Below are positions 1 to 5,056 of a DNA stretch of 5,056 nucleotides, piece after piece. The DNA lies in assembly GCA_020054355.1 (NCBI GenBank), contig JAGVLI010000457.1, positions 1 through 5,056 on the forward strand. Reading direction: 5' to 3'. The DNA comes from Planctomycetales bacterium. GTDB lineage: Bacteria > Planctomycetota > Planctomycetia > Gemmatales > Gemmataceae. Position 1 is the first letter of the stretch, and each line of letters opens with the position of its first letter. The position numbers and the translations under genes are program-made. A model generated the notes under the pieces. That model searched no databases and was not told where the DNA came from. It worked only from the letters and a program-made list of their open reading frames with translations.

Positions 1-79
1 ACGTGCCCTGCGTCGCCGCCAGGCAGAAGCTCCGCAGCTGTGCCAGCTGCAGGTCCTTGTGCCGGTCGTGACGGCTCAT
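1..79 (-). CDS. LysR-family transcriptional regulator, N-terminal fragment (cut by window edge)
   Basis: Only the first 26 codons are present; the gene continues beyond the left edge. The translation begins MSRHDRHKDLQLAQLRSFCL and continues with AATQGT. The QLRSFCLAATQGT stretch has the form of helix 1 and the turn of a LysR-type winged helix-turn-helix (usual pattern: LxxFxxVAexgS). The extension of about 12 charged residues before it matches my recollection of planctomycete LysR proteins. The start is the ATG at 79-77, preceded by a GAGG ribosome-binding site with 9-nt spacing. It lies 76 nt downstream of the oxidoreductase on the same strand, so the two may be co-transcribed, but no ligand or target can be inferred. 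The ligand-binding domain lies outside the window. The family call rests on a short stretch and could be wrong; that this is a real gene start is more secure. Confidence 0.6.
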   Translation of the reverse strand, partial: MSRHDRHKDLQLAQLRSFCLAATQGT

Positions 80-155
80 GGGGTAACACCTCGTCCGCCA
101 CGTCCGGTTTTCCGAGCAAGTCGGCCCGAAATAGCACCAAGGCGCTCAACCGCGC

Positions 156-1271
156 TCAGGACAACGTGAACTCCGGCAAGCGCACGATCGCGCCGCCCTT
201 CAGCGCCGATTCGTGCGCGCAGATGCCGACGCACGTCCAGTTCGCGGATTGCACCGCGTTCGGGAATGGCTGACGGCCCTGGGTCAACGCCGAAACCATC
301 TCGTGGACCAGGTGCGGGTGCGAGCCGCCGTGGCCGCCGCCCTGGACGAACGACAGGTGCCCGGCATCCTGGATCGTGCGTGTGAACTTGCGGATCGGCT
401 CCGGCAGCCGGACGGCGAAGTCGGGTACCTCGATCTTGCTGGCGATTTCCGGCTCCGGCTTCTTCGCCGTATGCAGGACGTGCGGCTCGCCTTCGACCAG
501 CGTCCACTCGAAGCTCTTCTTGGTGCCATACACGTCAAAGCTCTCGCGGTATTGCCGGGCCACGTCGTAGAGGAAGCGCCAGATGTGGCAAACCACGTCG
601 CTGTCCTTGAGCTTGATATGGCAACTTTCGACGGCGAACTTGTTGCCGCTTTTCTTCTGGATGTCCTCGCGCACCGTGCCGGAGCCGAAGCAGCTGACGT
701 ACTCCGCCGTGCCGTTGACCAAACCCAGGCAAGGGCTGACGACGTGGGTGGCGTAGTGCATCGGGATCATCCGCTCCCAGTAGTCCGGCCAGCCGTCCAT
801 GTCCTGCGGATGGCTGGCGGCCAGGTGCTGAATCTTGCCGAGTTCGCCCTGGTCGTACATCTCCTTGATGAACAGGAACTCGCGCGAGTAGACCACGGTC
901 TCGGCCATCATGTACGTCAGGCCGGTCTTCTTGACCAGCTCGACGATCTGCCGGCACTCGTCGATGGTGGTCGCCATCGGCACGGTACACATGACATGTT
1001 TGCCCGCCTTGAGGGCGGCAATCGACATCGGCGCATGGTCCGGAATCGGCGTGTTGATATGGACGAAATCGACGTTCTTGTCAGCCAGCACGTCCTCGTA
1101 GCGCTGGTAGCGCTTCTCGATGCCGAGCGCATCGCCGACCTTCTTCAGCTTGTCCGCGTTCCGCTGGCAGATGGCGACGACCTCGGCCTGGGGATGCGCC
1201 TGGTAGATCGGGATGAACTCCGCGCCGAAACCCAGGCCGACCATGGCGACTTTTACTGGCTTGCCATTCAT
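156..1271 (-). CDS. Gfo/Idh/MocA family NAD(P)-dependent oxidoreductase
   Basis: A 371-aa protein of usual length for this family, whose members oxidise or reduce sugars, inositols and related polyols with NAD(P). The N-terminal Rossmann fold shows VAMVGLGFGAEF (residues 8-19) with the dinucleotide-binding glycines G12, G14 and G16, and then strand AEVVAICQR (29-37). The usual EKP motif after the HV(M/L)C strand (92-95) is replaced by T96-V97-P98, so the lysine normally near the active site is missing. I recall a planctomycete subgroup with this CTVPMAT form. The C-terminal substrate domain has MHYATH (171-176), whose H176 is the likely catalytic histidine, and a GGGHGGSHPHLVHEM loop. No signal peptide is visible, so it is probably cytoplasmic. 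The ATG at 1271-1269 has only a weak AGAG upstream, but the Rossmann strand follows at the expected distance. The substrate cannot be predicted. A LysR-type gene follows on the same strand. Confidence 0.93.
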   Translation of the reverse strand: MNGKPVKVAMVGLGFGAEFIPIYQAHPQAEVVAICQRNADKLKKVGDALGIEKRYQRYEDVLADKNVDFVHINTPIPDHAPMSIAALKAGKHVMCTVPMATTIDECRQIVELVKKTGLTYMMAETVVYSREFLFIKEMYDQGELGKIQHLAASHPQDMDGWPDYWERMIPMHYATHVVSPCLGLVNGTAEYVSCFGSGTVREDIQKKSGNKFAVESCHIKLKDSDVVCHIWRFLYDVARQYRESFDVYGTKKSFEWTLVEGEPHVLHTAKKPEPEIASKIEVPDFAVRLPEPIRKFTRTIQDAGHLSFVQGGGHGGSHPHLVHEMVSALTQGRQPFPNAVQSANWTCVGICAHESALKGGAIVRLPEFTLS

Positions 1272-1487
1272 GGAAATTCTCTTGGTTTGCTGGAGGAAGG
1301 AATCTATTCAACGAGGCTGCGAGCAGCCGGCCAGTTACTTCCTGGGCCGTGATTCTGACCGATGGCGTGTTGGCTGGCAAGGGAGTGCCCGGATTTTGCC
1401 GACGACAGAGGAACTGCTACTTGCACAGACAACAGCCTGTGGCCAGGCAACGCGAAAGGAGTTGAATGGGATGCGGACCGGTTGTCG

Positions 1488-2228
1488 TCAGCAGACTTCG
1501 ATATGTGCAACCAGCGCGGCATGGTCCGAGAGTGCGGACGGCCCGCAAGCGAGAACGAACTTGCCGACGGTAGTCACGTATCGGGCGCTGTGAATCCTGC
1601 AATGCTCGGTGGCGAGAACATGGTCGATTTCGGTGCCCTTGCCGTCTTTGGTGGGAAAGCTGGACCCTTCCGCTGGCTGGGCACGCTTCCAGCCATTGCC
1701 GAGAATCCGGTGAAAGGACTCGCTACTCGCCTTGGGGCTGCCTGAGGGCCGAACATTCAGATCGCCCAAGATAACCGCCGGAGTGTTGCGCACGGTTCCG
1801 GCCGTCTCCTCAAGCCACTTCCAGCTATCGCTGAGAAGCGCAGAGCTTGGCTCGTAGTACGGCACTCGCACGCCAAGTACCAGCAGACCATGCTCGATGA
1901 GACGCGCTGCCACGATATTTGCCGGGAATTGTTGGTCGAAGCTGGGCCGAGGGAGGTAGTCGATCTCCATCGGCAAGCGGGAAACGATCAGCGTGCGGTT
2001 CGCTTTTTCTTCAGGTTCGGGCGAGAACTCTTGCCAGGACCAGCCGGCATCCTTGAGAACTTGACGGAACTGCTGGTGGTGGTGTTGTGGAAAATACTCA
2101 GTGAAAACAAGGACGTCCGCACCCAGCGCAATTGCAGCGTTGGCCGCTTCGGGCCGAAATGTGATTTTCCCAACGCGGTTGTTCAGGTTCCAGGTTGCAA
2201 GGCAAATCGATTTGGCGTTCTCTCGCAT
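1488..2228 (-). CDS. Endonuclease/exonuclease/phosphatase (EEP) family metal-dependent hydrolase
   Basis: A 246-aa single-domain protein carrying every hallmark of the DNase I/exonuclease III-like fold: ATWNLNN (11-17, metal-site Asn14), VFTEYFP with Glu44, VPYYEP with a candidate active-site Tyr124, ILGDLNV with Asp156 and Asn158, EIDHVLAT with Asp202, and LSDHAALVA with Asp235/His236. The active site therefore looks intact and Mg2+-dependent. The family cleaves phosphodiester or phosphomonoester bonds in DNA, RNA, inositol phosphates or lipids; the substrate here is unknown. There is no signal peptide or membrane segment, so it is probably cytoplasmic. The ATG at 2228-2226 follows a GAGG site with 7-nt spacing, just 13 nt after the protease stop codon, which points to co-transcription. 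At about 246 aa it is close to the minimal family length, with no extra domains. Confidence 0.9.
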   Translation of the reverse strand: MRENAKSICLATWNLNNRVGKITFRPEAANAAIALGADVLVFTEYFPQHHHQQFRQVLKDAGWSWQEFSPEPEEKANRTLIVSRLPMEIDYLPRPSFDQQFPANIVAARLIEHGLLVLGVRVPYYEPSSALLSDSWKWLEETAGTVRNTPAVILGDLNVRPSGSPKASSESFHRILGNGWKRAQPAEGSSFPTKDGKGTEIDHVLATEHCRIHSARYVTTVGKFVLACGPSALSDHAALVAHIEVC

Positions 2229-2241
2229 GGGTAAGCCTCAT

Positions 2242-2610
2242 TTACCGCAGTCGTTTGATCGTCACCTTGCCGCGCCAGCGCACTTGCATCCGCAATTCAT
2301 AGCCGCGCAAGAGCCGCATGCCTAGCAGCGGCTCGGTATCGGCCTCGTCCACCAGAATGCGCCGAACCTTGCCATCCCAGTCCACCTTGGCTTCGAATAC
2401 GTCGAACAGGCATTCGCTGCCGTCCGCCAGGATGCCGCGGTCCAGGCTTTGCCAGCGCAGCCCCAGCGCGACAATGATCTCGCTCGGCAGGGTCAGGGCC
2501 CCGGTGTAACCCGTGTCGATCACTGCTTCAATCTCGCGCGTCTTTCCACGTGCTCCCCGGATCTTCAGGCGAACTCGTCCCTCGTCTCCCTTCATTTTGC
2601 CCGCAATCAT
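2242..2610 (-). CDS. Clan AA (retropepsin-like) aspartic protease
   Basis: A 122-aa single-domain protein. The strand EIEAVIDTGYTGALTLP (26-42) contains the catalytic D32-T33-G34 of retropepsins. The second half carries the hydrophobic-hydrophobic-Gly element L95-L96-G97, as expected for a protease that works as a homodimer. ADGSECLFDVFEAKV (62-76) fits the flap and following strand. It resembles the small bacterial clan AA proteases grouped under a TIGRFAM AF_0612-type model (from memory). There is no membrane segment or signal peptide, so it is likely cytoplasmic; the substrate is unknown. I chose the ATG at 2610-2608 because it overlaps the stop of the upstream gene (ATGA) and has a GAGG site six bases before it. 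A longer reading of the same frame up to 2916 only adds out-of-frame sequence from the upstream gene. A second in-frame Met (M6) is a less likely start. Confidence 0.9.
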   Translation of the reverse strand: MIAGKMKGDEGRVRLKIRGARGKTREIEAVIDTGYTGALTLPSEIIVALGLRWQSLDRGILADGSECLFDVFEAKVDWDGKVRRILVDEADTEPLLGMRLLRGYELRMQVRWRGKVTIKRLR

Positions 2611-2882
2611 GGTGCCCCTCGCCGCTCTCGACCGCCGAAGCGATGAACGTAGTGGGCGCCAATTCGCACCATCCAGATTTGCGCTGCCGGAACGCGGGCG
2701 CGCAGACGGTCGCAGGCTTCGAGTTCGTCCGCTTCGATCTCGAATGCCCCACTTTCGATATCGATGGCCGCGAACTTGCCCTCGTCGTCGGCCTTGAGTT
2801 GGGGGCGGACTTCGTTCTCGAACCGGTGATCGCCGCGCCGGGCGAACTCCTCCTTGTCGTAACGTCGCTTCGTATAGGCCAT
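2607..2882 (-). CDS. Conserved small protein paired with clan AA aspartic protease, function unknown
   Basis: A 91-aa charged protein beginning MAYTKRRYDKEEFARRGD. The centre DDEGKFAAIDIESGAFEIEADEL (about 32-54) is acidic and strand-rich. The C-terminal part, AQIWMVRIGAHYVHRFGGR, looks like a small alpha/beta fold ending in a basic tail. I recall similar proteins in cyanobacteria and planctomycetes, often directly upstream of a small retropepsin-like protease, annotated as hypothetical. The start ATG at 2882-2880 has a GAGG site with 6-nt spacing. The stop TGA overlaps the protease start by 4 nt, so the two are probably translationally coupled and made in matched amounts. This arrangement resembles toxin-antitoxin or protease-substrate/adaptor pairs, but nothing in the sequence proves such a role. 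No catalytic motif, membrane segment or signal peptide is visible. Confidence 0.85.
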   Translation of the reverse strand: MAYTKRRYDKEEFARRGDHRFENEVRPQLKADDEGKFAAIDIESGAFEIEADELEACDRLRARVPAAQIWMVRIGAHYVHRFGGRERRGAP

Positions 2883-2927
2883 GTGGCACCTCTACTTTCC
2901 GAAGTCTTGAGCGCATTCACCGTCTCG

Positions 2928-2933
2928 ATTGTA
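2928..2933 (-). promoter_or_regulatory. Candidate -10 box for the small protein-protease-EEP unit
   Basis: On the minus strand this reads TACAAT, five of six matches to TATAAT, 45 nt before the small protein's start codon. No convincing -35 hexamer lies 16-18 nt upstream (the sequence there is close to TGATTC), so it is a tentative sigma-70-type site. It sits in the less GC-rich divergent region, where a promoter for this unit is expected. Confidence 0.35.
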
Positions 2934-2974
2934 CTGCACGACGGCCCGAGAATCATCTGTTGCCATTACGTACT

Positions 2975-2999
2975 GGCTGTCCGTTGCGCAGCCTTTTTT
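2975..2999 (+). terminator. Possible short intrinsic terminator or attenuator upstream of the vWA operon
   Basis: GGCTG and CAGCC form a 5-bp GC-rich stem around a 9-nt loop, followed at once by six T residues (2994-2999), in plus-strand orientation. The stem is short, so termination may be weak. No plus-strand gene precedes it, so it would act either on antisense readthrough coming from beneath the minus-strand genes or on a long leader of the vWA operon. The opposite strand lacks a T-run, so it would not terminate minus-strand transcripts. Confidence 0.3.
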
Positions 3000-3127
3000 G
3001 TTCCGTTCGCCGGCCCCAGGGGTAGAATGGGGCGATGGGCGTGCAAAACCGCAAGCGGTGGAGTATTCGAGTTCCTTAGCGGCTTCATTTCGGTCCTGGT
3101 CCGCCAACGGCTTGCCTTTCGACGGGT

Positions 3128-3133
3128 TATACT
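3128..3133 (+). promoter_or_regulatory. Candidate -10 box for the vWA-PP2C-kinase operon
   Basis: TATACT matches five of six positions of TATAAT and lies 44 nt before the vWA start codon. There is no good -35 at the right spacing (CAACGG 17 nt upstream; a TTGCCT lies too close). A second box, TAGAAT at 3023-3028, is an alternative further upstream. Both are suggestions only; promoter consensus in this lineage may differ. Confidence 0.25.
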
Positions 3134-3177
3134 GCTTGACGGTCCAGTCCGCCGTTCGCCATTTCGGAGCGCTGCCG

Positions 3178-4008
3178 ATGCCGTACAAGGCCGAAATCAG
3201 CCGGTCCAACCCGTCGTGCTTCATCTTCCTCATCGATCAGTCCGAATCCATGACCGAGGTACTGCCGGACCAGGGCAAGTCGAAAGCAGAGGCACTCGCG
3301 GATGCCACCAACCGCCTGCTGCAAACGCTCGTCCTGCGCTGCGTGCGCGGCGAGGCGGTGCTGGATCGCTTTCACGTCGGCGTCATTGGGTACGGCAGCA
3401 AGGTCGCTTCCGCGCTGGGCGGCCCGCTGGAAGGCAAGAAGCTGGCACCCTTGAGCGAGCTGGCGCAGAACCCCCTGCGCGTCGAACAGCGCACCCGGAA
3501 AGCCGAGGGCGGAACGGCCGAACAGACGTACCGCTTTCCAGTCTGGTTCGATGCCGTGGCCGACGGCATGACGCCGATGTGCGGGGCCATCGACCTGGCC
3601 TGGAGCTATGTCGTCGAGTTCTTGCAGTGGTATCCGCATTGCTATCCGCCGCTGATTATCAACCTGACTGATGGCCGGCCGTCCGACGGCAACCCCGAGC
3701 CGCATGCCGCCACCATCCGCAGCCTGGGCAGCAGCGACGGCAACGTGTTGCTGTTCAATTGCCATCTGTCGATCCATGCCAAGCAGGCGATTGAGTTTCC
3801 CGACAAGGAAGCCGACTTGCCGGATAATTTCGCCAAGATGCTGTTCAAGATGTCCAGCCCGTTGCCGTTGCCCATGCGCGAGACCGCGAAACGGGACGGC
3901 TTCAAGGTCGGCGAGGCCAGCCGGGGCTTCATCTACAACGCCGACATGGTTTCGGTGATTCGTTTCCTGGACGTCGGCACCCGCGTCGATCCGAAGAACT
4001 TGCGGTGA
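3178..4008 (+). CDS. vWA-domain protein, TerY/YegL-like
   Basis: A 276-aa protein consisting of one von Willebrand factor A domain. FIFLIDQSESM (15-25) holds the MIDAS DxSxS motif (D20, S22, S24). DGMTPMCGAI contains the MIDAS threonine T132, and INLTDGRPSDG supplies the third-loop aspartate D165, so metal binding should be intact. The domain begins almost at the N terminus, with no signal peptide or membrane segment, as in cytoplasmic TerY/YegL proteins. I chose the ATG at 3178 because GGAG lies 8 nt upstream and the domain starts directly; the same frame stays open upstream to 2929, but that part has no domain character. TerY-like proteins occur with a PP2C phosphatase and a kinase (TerY-P triad), where they are proposed to act as metal-dependent scaffolds or phosphorylation targets. 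The next gene begins at or within a few bases of this stop, indicating an operon. Confidence 0.9.
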   Translation: MPYKAEISRSNPSCFIFLIDQSESMTEVLPDQGKSKAEALADATNRLLQTLVLRCVRGEAVLDRFHVGVIGYGSKVASALGGPLEGKKLAPLSELAQNPLRVEQRTRKAEGGTAEQTYRFPVWFDAVADGMTPMCGAIDLAWSYVVEFLQWYPHCYPPLIINLTDGRPSDGNPEPHAATIRSLGSSDGNVLLFNCHLSIHAKQAIEFPDKEADLPDNFAKMLFKMSSPLPLPMRETAKRDGFKVGEASRGFIYNADMVSVIRFLDVGTRVDPKNLR

Positions 4009-4013
4009 TTGCA

Positions 4014-4793
4014 ATGTCCGTGAATACGCTGCACATGCGCTACCGGCAGTTTCACCTGCCCAAGCGCGGCGAAAAGGCCGAGGACTACGAGGACTCCGCC
4101 GACGGCGATCCCGAGCGCGGCCGATTCGCCATCGCCGACGGCGCGGCCGGCAGTTCCTGGTCGGCGCTGTGGGCGCGTTTGCTGGTCGAGGAGTTCGTCA
4201 AGTCGCCGAAACCGCAACCGGAGCCGTTTGCCCGCTGGCTGCCAGCGGTGCAGCAGCGCTGGGCCGCCGTCGTCAATGCCCGGCCCAATCACGCGCAGCC
4301 GGCGCCGTGGTACGTCGAGGACCGCATCCAGCAGGGAGCGTTCGCGGCGTTTCTCGGAGTGGTGATTGACGAAGCCACCACCTGGCGCGGCGGCAAGCGC
4401 AAGCGCTGGCAAGCGCTGGCCATTGGCGATTGCTGCCTGTTCCAGGTGCGCGACGGCCGGCTCGTCAAAGCAGCGCCGCTGGGGCGGGCGAAGGATTTCG
4501 GCAACACCCCCTGGCTGGTCGGCTCGCGGTCCCCACTCGACAAGACCCTGAGCAAGAAGACCGTTCACCTGAAAGGCGACTGGACCGCGAACGACCGGCT
4601 CTGGCTGATGACCGATGCCCTGGCACTCTGGTTCTTGCAGCAACTCGAGCATGGACATCGGCCCTGGAAGGCCCTCGACCGACTGCTGCTGGCCGGCGAG
4701 CCGAACGACGCTTTTATCGAATGGATCAACGAGCTGCGCGGCGCGCAGCAGCTGCGCAACGACGATGTGACTCTGCTGGCGGTGTCCTTGTGA
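4014..4793 (+). CDS. PP2C-family Ser/Thr protein phosphatase, YegK/PphC-like
   Basis: A 259-aa PP2C-type phosphatase that should remove phosphate from Ser/Thr using two metal ions. Motifs in order: acidic YED (25-27), IADGAAGSSWS (40-50) with the metal-ligand Asp42 of the DG motif, ALAIGDCCLFQVRDG with G138-D139, LWLMTDALALW with D201, and RNDDVTLLAV with D250-D251 near the end. The DGxxGSxxSxxxA form is that of the PphC-like branch rather than the DGMGG of PrpC/Stp. The fold is complete and there is no membrane segment. The start is uncertain by three codons. The ATG at 4014 has GGTGAT upstream with 6-nt spacing; a GTG at 4005 would overlap the vWA stop as GTGA and add MIA. Its position between a vWA protein and a kinase-like start suggests that it opposes that kinase. 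Confidence 0.9.
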   Translation: MSVNTLHMRYRQFHLPKRGEKAEDYEDSADGDPERGRFAIADGAAGSSWSALWARLLVEEFVKSPKPQPEPFARWLPAVQQRWAAVVNARPNHAQPAPWYVEDRIQQGAFAAFLGVVIDEATTWRGGKRKRWQALAIGDCCLFQVRDGRLVKAAPLGRAKDFGNTPWLVGSRSPLDKTLSKKTVHLKGDWTANDRLWLMTDALALWFLQQLEHGHRPWKALDRLLLAGEPNDAFIEWINELRGAQQLRNDDVTLLAVSL

Positions 4794-4841
4794 GCGGAAT
4801 TGCCTTTCTCCGCAAACTGTTGATGGGTCGGGAGAGACGAA

Positions 4842-4937
4842 AATGACGAATGGGAAACCGAGAACCGAGAACCGAGAATGGAAGACGGTTCTTGAGTTCA
4901 TTCTCGGTTCTCGGTTCTCGGTTTCCCGTTCGTCATT
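4842..4937. repeat. Near-perfect 39-nt inverted repeat (REP/MITE-like palindrome)
   Basis: The left arm 4842-4880 and right arm 4899-4937 are reverse complements over 39 nt with one difference (T4851 opposite G4928), which is a G-U wobble in plus-strand RNA. The loop is 18 nt (4881-4898). Each arm contains three tandem heptads: CCGAGAA at 4858-4864, 4865-4871 and 4872-4878, mirrored by TTCTCGG at 4901-4907, 4908-4914 and 4915-4921. No T-run follows, so it is not a classical terminator. It sits between the phosphatase stop and the kinase-like start. I recall similar GAACCGAGAACC sequences, and spurious peptides like ENREPRTENRE derived from them, in Gemmata-type genomes. That suggests a dispersed palindromic element, perhaps mobilised in trans by a RAYT-like or other transposase. 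No clear target-site duplication is visible. Confidence 0.85.
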
Positions 4938-4998
4938 ACTTGTCCCCTGATCGAACTGGGCCGAGCAAAGGCATGAGGGAACCACGGAGGCGACGACC

Positions 4999-5056
4999 AT
5001 GCCCTGGCCGCATCCGCCTGATTACAACGAGGCCATTCAGAATCCGCAGCATTGCT
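4999..5056 (+). CDS. Start of a probable YegI-like protein kinase-like protein (cut by window edge)
   Basis: Nineteen codons are present, MPWPHPPDYNEAIQNPQHC, running off the right edge. The ATG at 4999 has a strong GGAGG at 4986-4990 with 8-nt spacing, so a gene start is well supported. The W-P-x-P-x-D-Y-N-E-A-I-Q-N-P pattern is one I associate with the N termini of planctomycete and proteobacterial kinase-like proteins of the YegI type (kinase domain, sometimes followed by a helix-hairpin-helix region). This also agrees with the vWA and PP2C genes before it, which usually travel with such a kinase. No kinase motif is inside the window, so the identity is an inference from a short N terminus plus context. 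It is 205 nt downstream of the phosphatase, with the large palindrome in between. Confidence 0.6.
   Translation, partial: MPWPHPPDYNEAIQNPQHC

Noticed and set aside
1315..1328. A perfect 6-bp inverted repeat GGCTGC-GA-GCAGCC upstream of the oxidoreductase
   Set aside because: It could be an operator, but a 6-bp repeat of this kind is expected by chance in GC-rich DNA, and no promoter boxes frame it.
213..1352. A 379-codon open frame on the plus strand opposite the oxidoreductase
   Set aside because: It is the antisense shadow of a strongly recognised gene in GC-rich DNA; the translation is rich in R, L, V, D and H without any domain pattern, and it extends beyond the real gene without a ribosome-binding site.
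1424..1443. CACAG/CTGTG stem downstream of the EEP gene considered as a terminator
   Set aside because: Only 5 bp and not followed by a T-run on the minus strand.
1304..1522. A 72-codon minus-strand frame between the EEP and oxidoreductase genes
   Set aside because: It overlaps the EEP 3' end, has no domain-like composition and no convincing ribosome-binding site.
2611..2916. The N-terminal 102-codon extension of the protease frame
   Set aside because: It is an out-of-frame reading of the upstream small-protein gene; the Arg/Ser/Pro-rich composition is typical of a shadow, and the protease has its own start with ribosome-binding site at 2610.
2892..3233. A 113-codon minus-strand frame spanning the divergent intergenic region and ending 9 nt before the small protein's start
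   Set aside because: Part of it (WTVKQYNPSKGKPLADQDRN) looks protein-like, but it overlaps the well-supported vWA start and the expected promoters, and I recognise no family. It might be a gene remnant; a homology search with that middle part would decide.
3127..4014. A 295-codon minus-strand frame opposite the vWA gene
   Set aside because: Antisense shadow of a gene with an intact MIDAS; the translation shows no recognisable fold.
3933..5000. A 355-codon minus-strand frame opposite the PP2C gene and the palindrome
   Set aside because: It is antisense to a clear phosphatase, and its N-terminal part is a reading of the inverted repeat (ERETENREPR-like), a typical spurious product of such repeats.

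Overview
The window looks like a GC-rich bacterial chromosome segment, most plausibly from a planctomycete (Gemmataceae-like). The clues are the style of the Gfo/Idh/MocA oxidoreductase, the start of a LysR-type regulator, a retropepsin-like protease paired with a small MAYTKRR-type protein, and a dispersed-looking GAACCGAGAACC hairpin. The lineage is inferred from remembered protein families, not from a search.

Layout. The left half is read on the minus strand. From right to left it holds a tight three-gene unit (2882 to 1488): a 91-aa conserved small protein, a 122-aa clan AA aspartic protease overlapping it by 4 nt (ATGA), and a 246-aa endonuclease/exonuclease/phosphatase-family hydrolase starting 13 nt further on. 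After a 216-nt gap follow a 371-aa Gfo/Idh/MocA oxidoreductase (1271 to 156) and, 76 nt later, the first 26 codons of a LysR-family regulator that runs off the left edge. The 216-nt gap (1272-1487) has no gene or convincing site that I can see.

A 295-nt divergent intergenic region (2883-3177) separates this from the plus-strand half. It is less GC-rich and holds a good -10-like box for the minus-strand unit, a weaker one for the plus-strand operon, and a possible small intrinsic terminator.

The right half is a plus-strand operon: a von Willebrand factor A protein with an intact MIDAS, a PP2C-type phosphatase, and the first 19 codons of what looks like a YegI-type protein kinase-like protein. 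This gene set matches the TerY-P triad (vWA, PP2C, kinase) described for Ter-linked stress systems and resembles E. coli yegL/yegK/yegI. The likely logic is reversible Ser/Thr phosphorylation, with kinase and phosphatase opposing each other and the vWA protein as metal-dependent scaffold or target.

The most striking non-coding feature is a 96-nt, almost perfect inverted repeat (39-nt arms, 18-nt loop, three heptad repeats per arm). It lies between the phosphatase and the kinase start and is probably a REP/MITE-like mobile palindrome.
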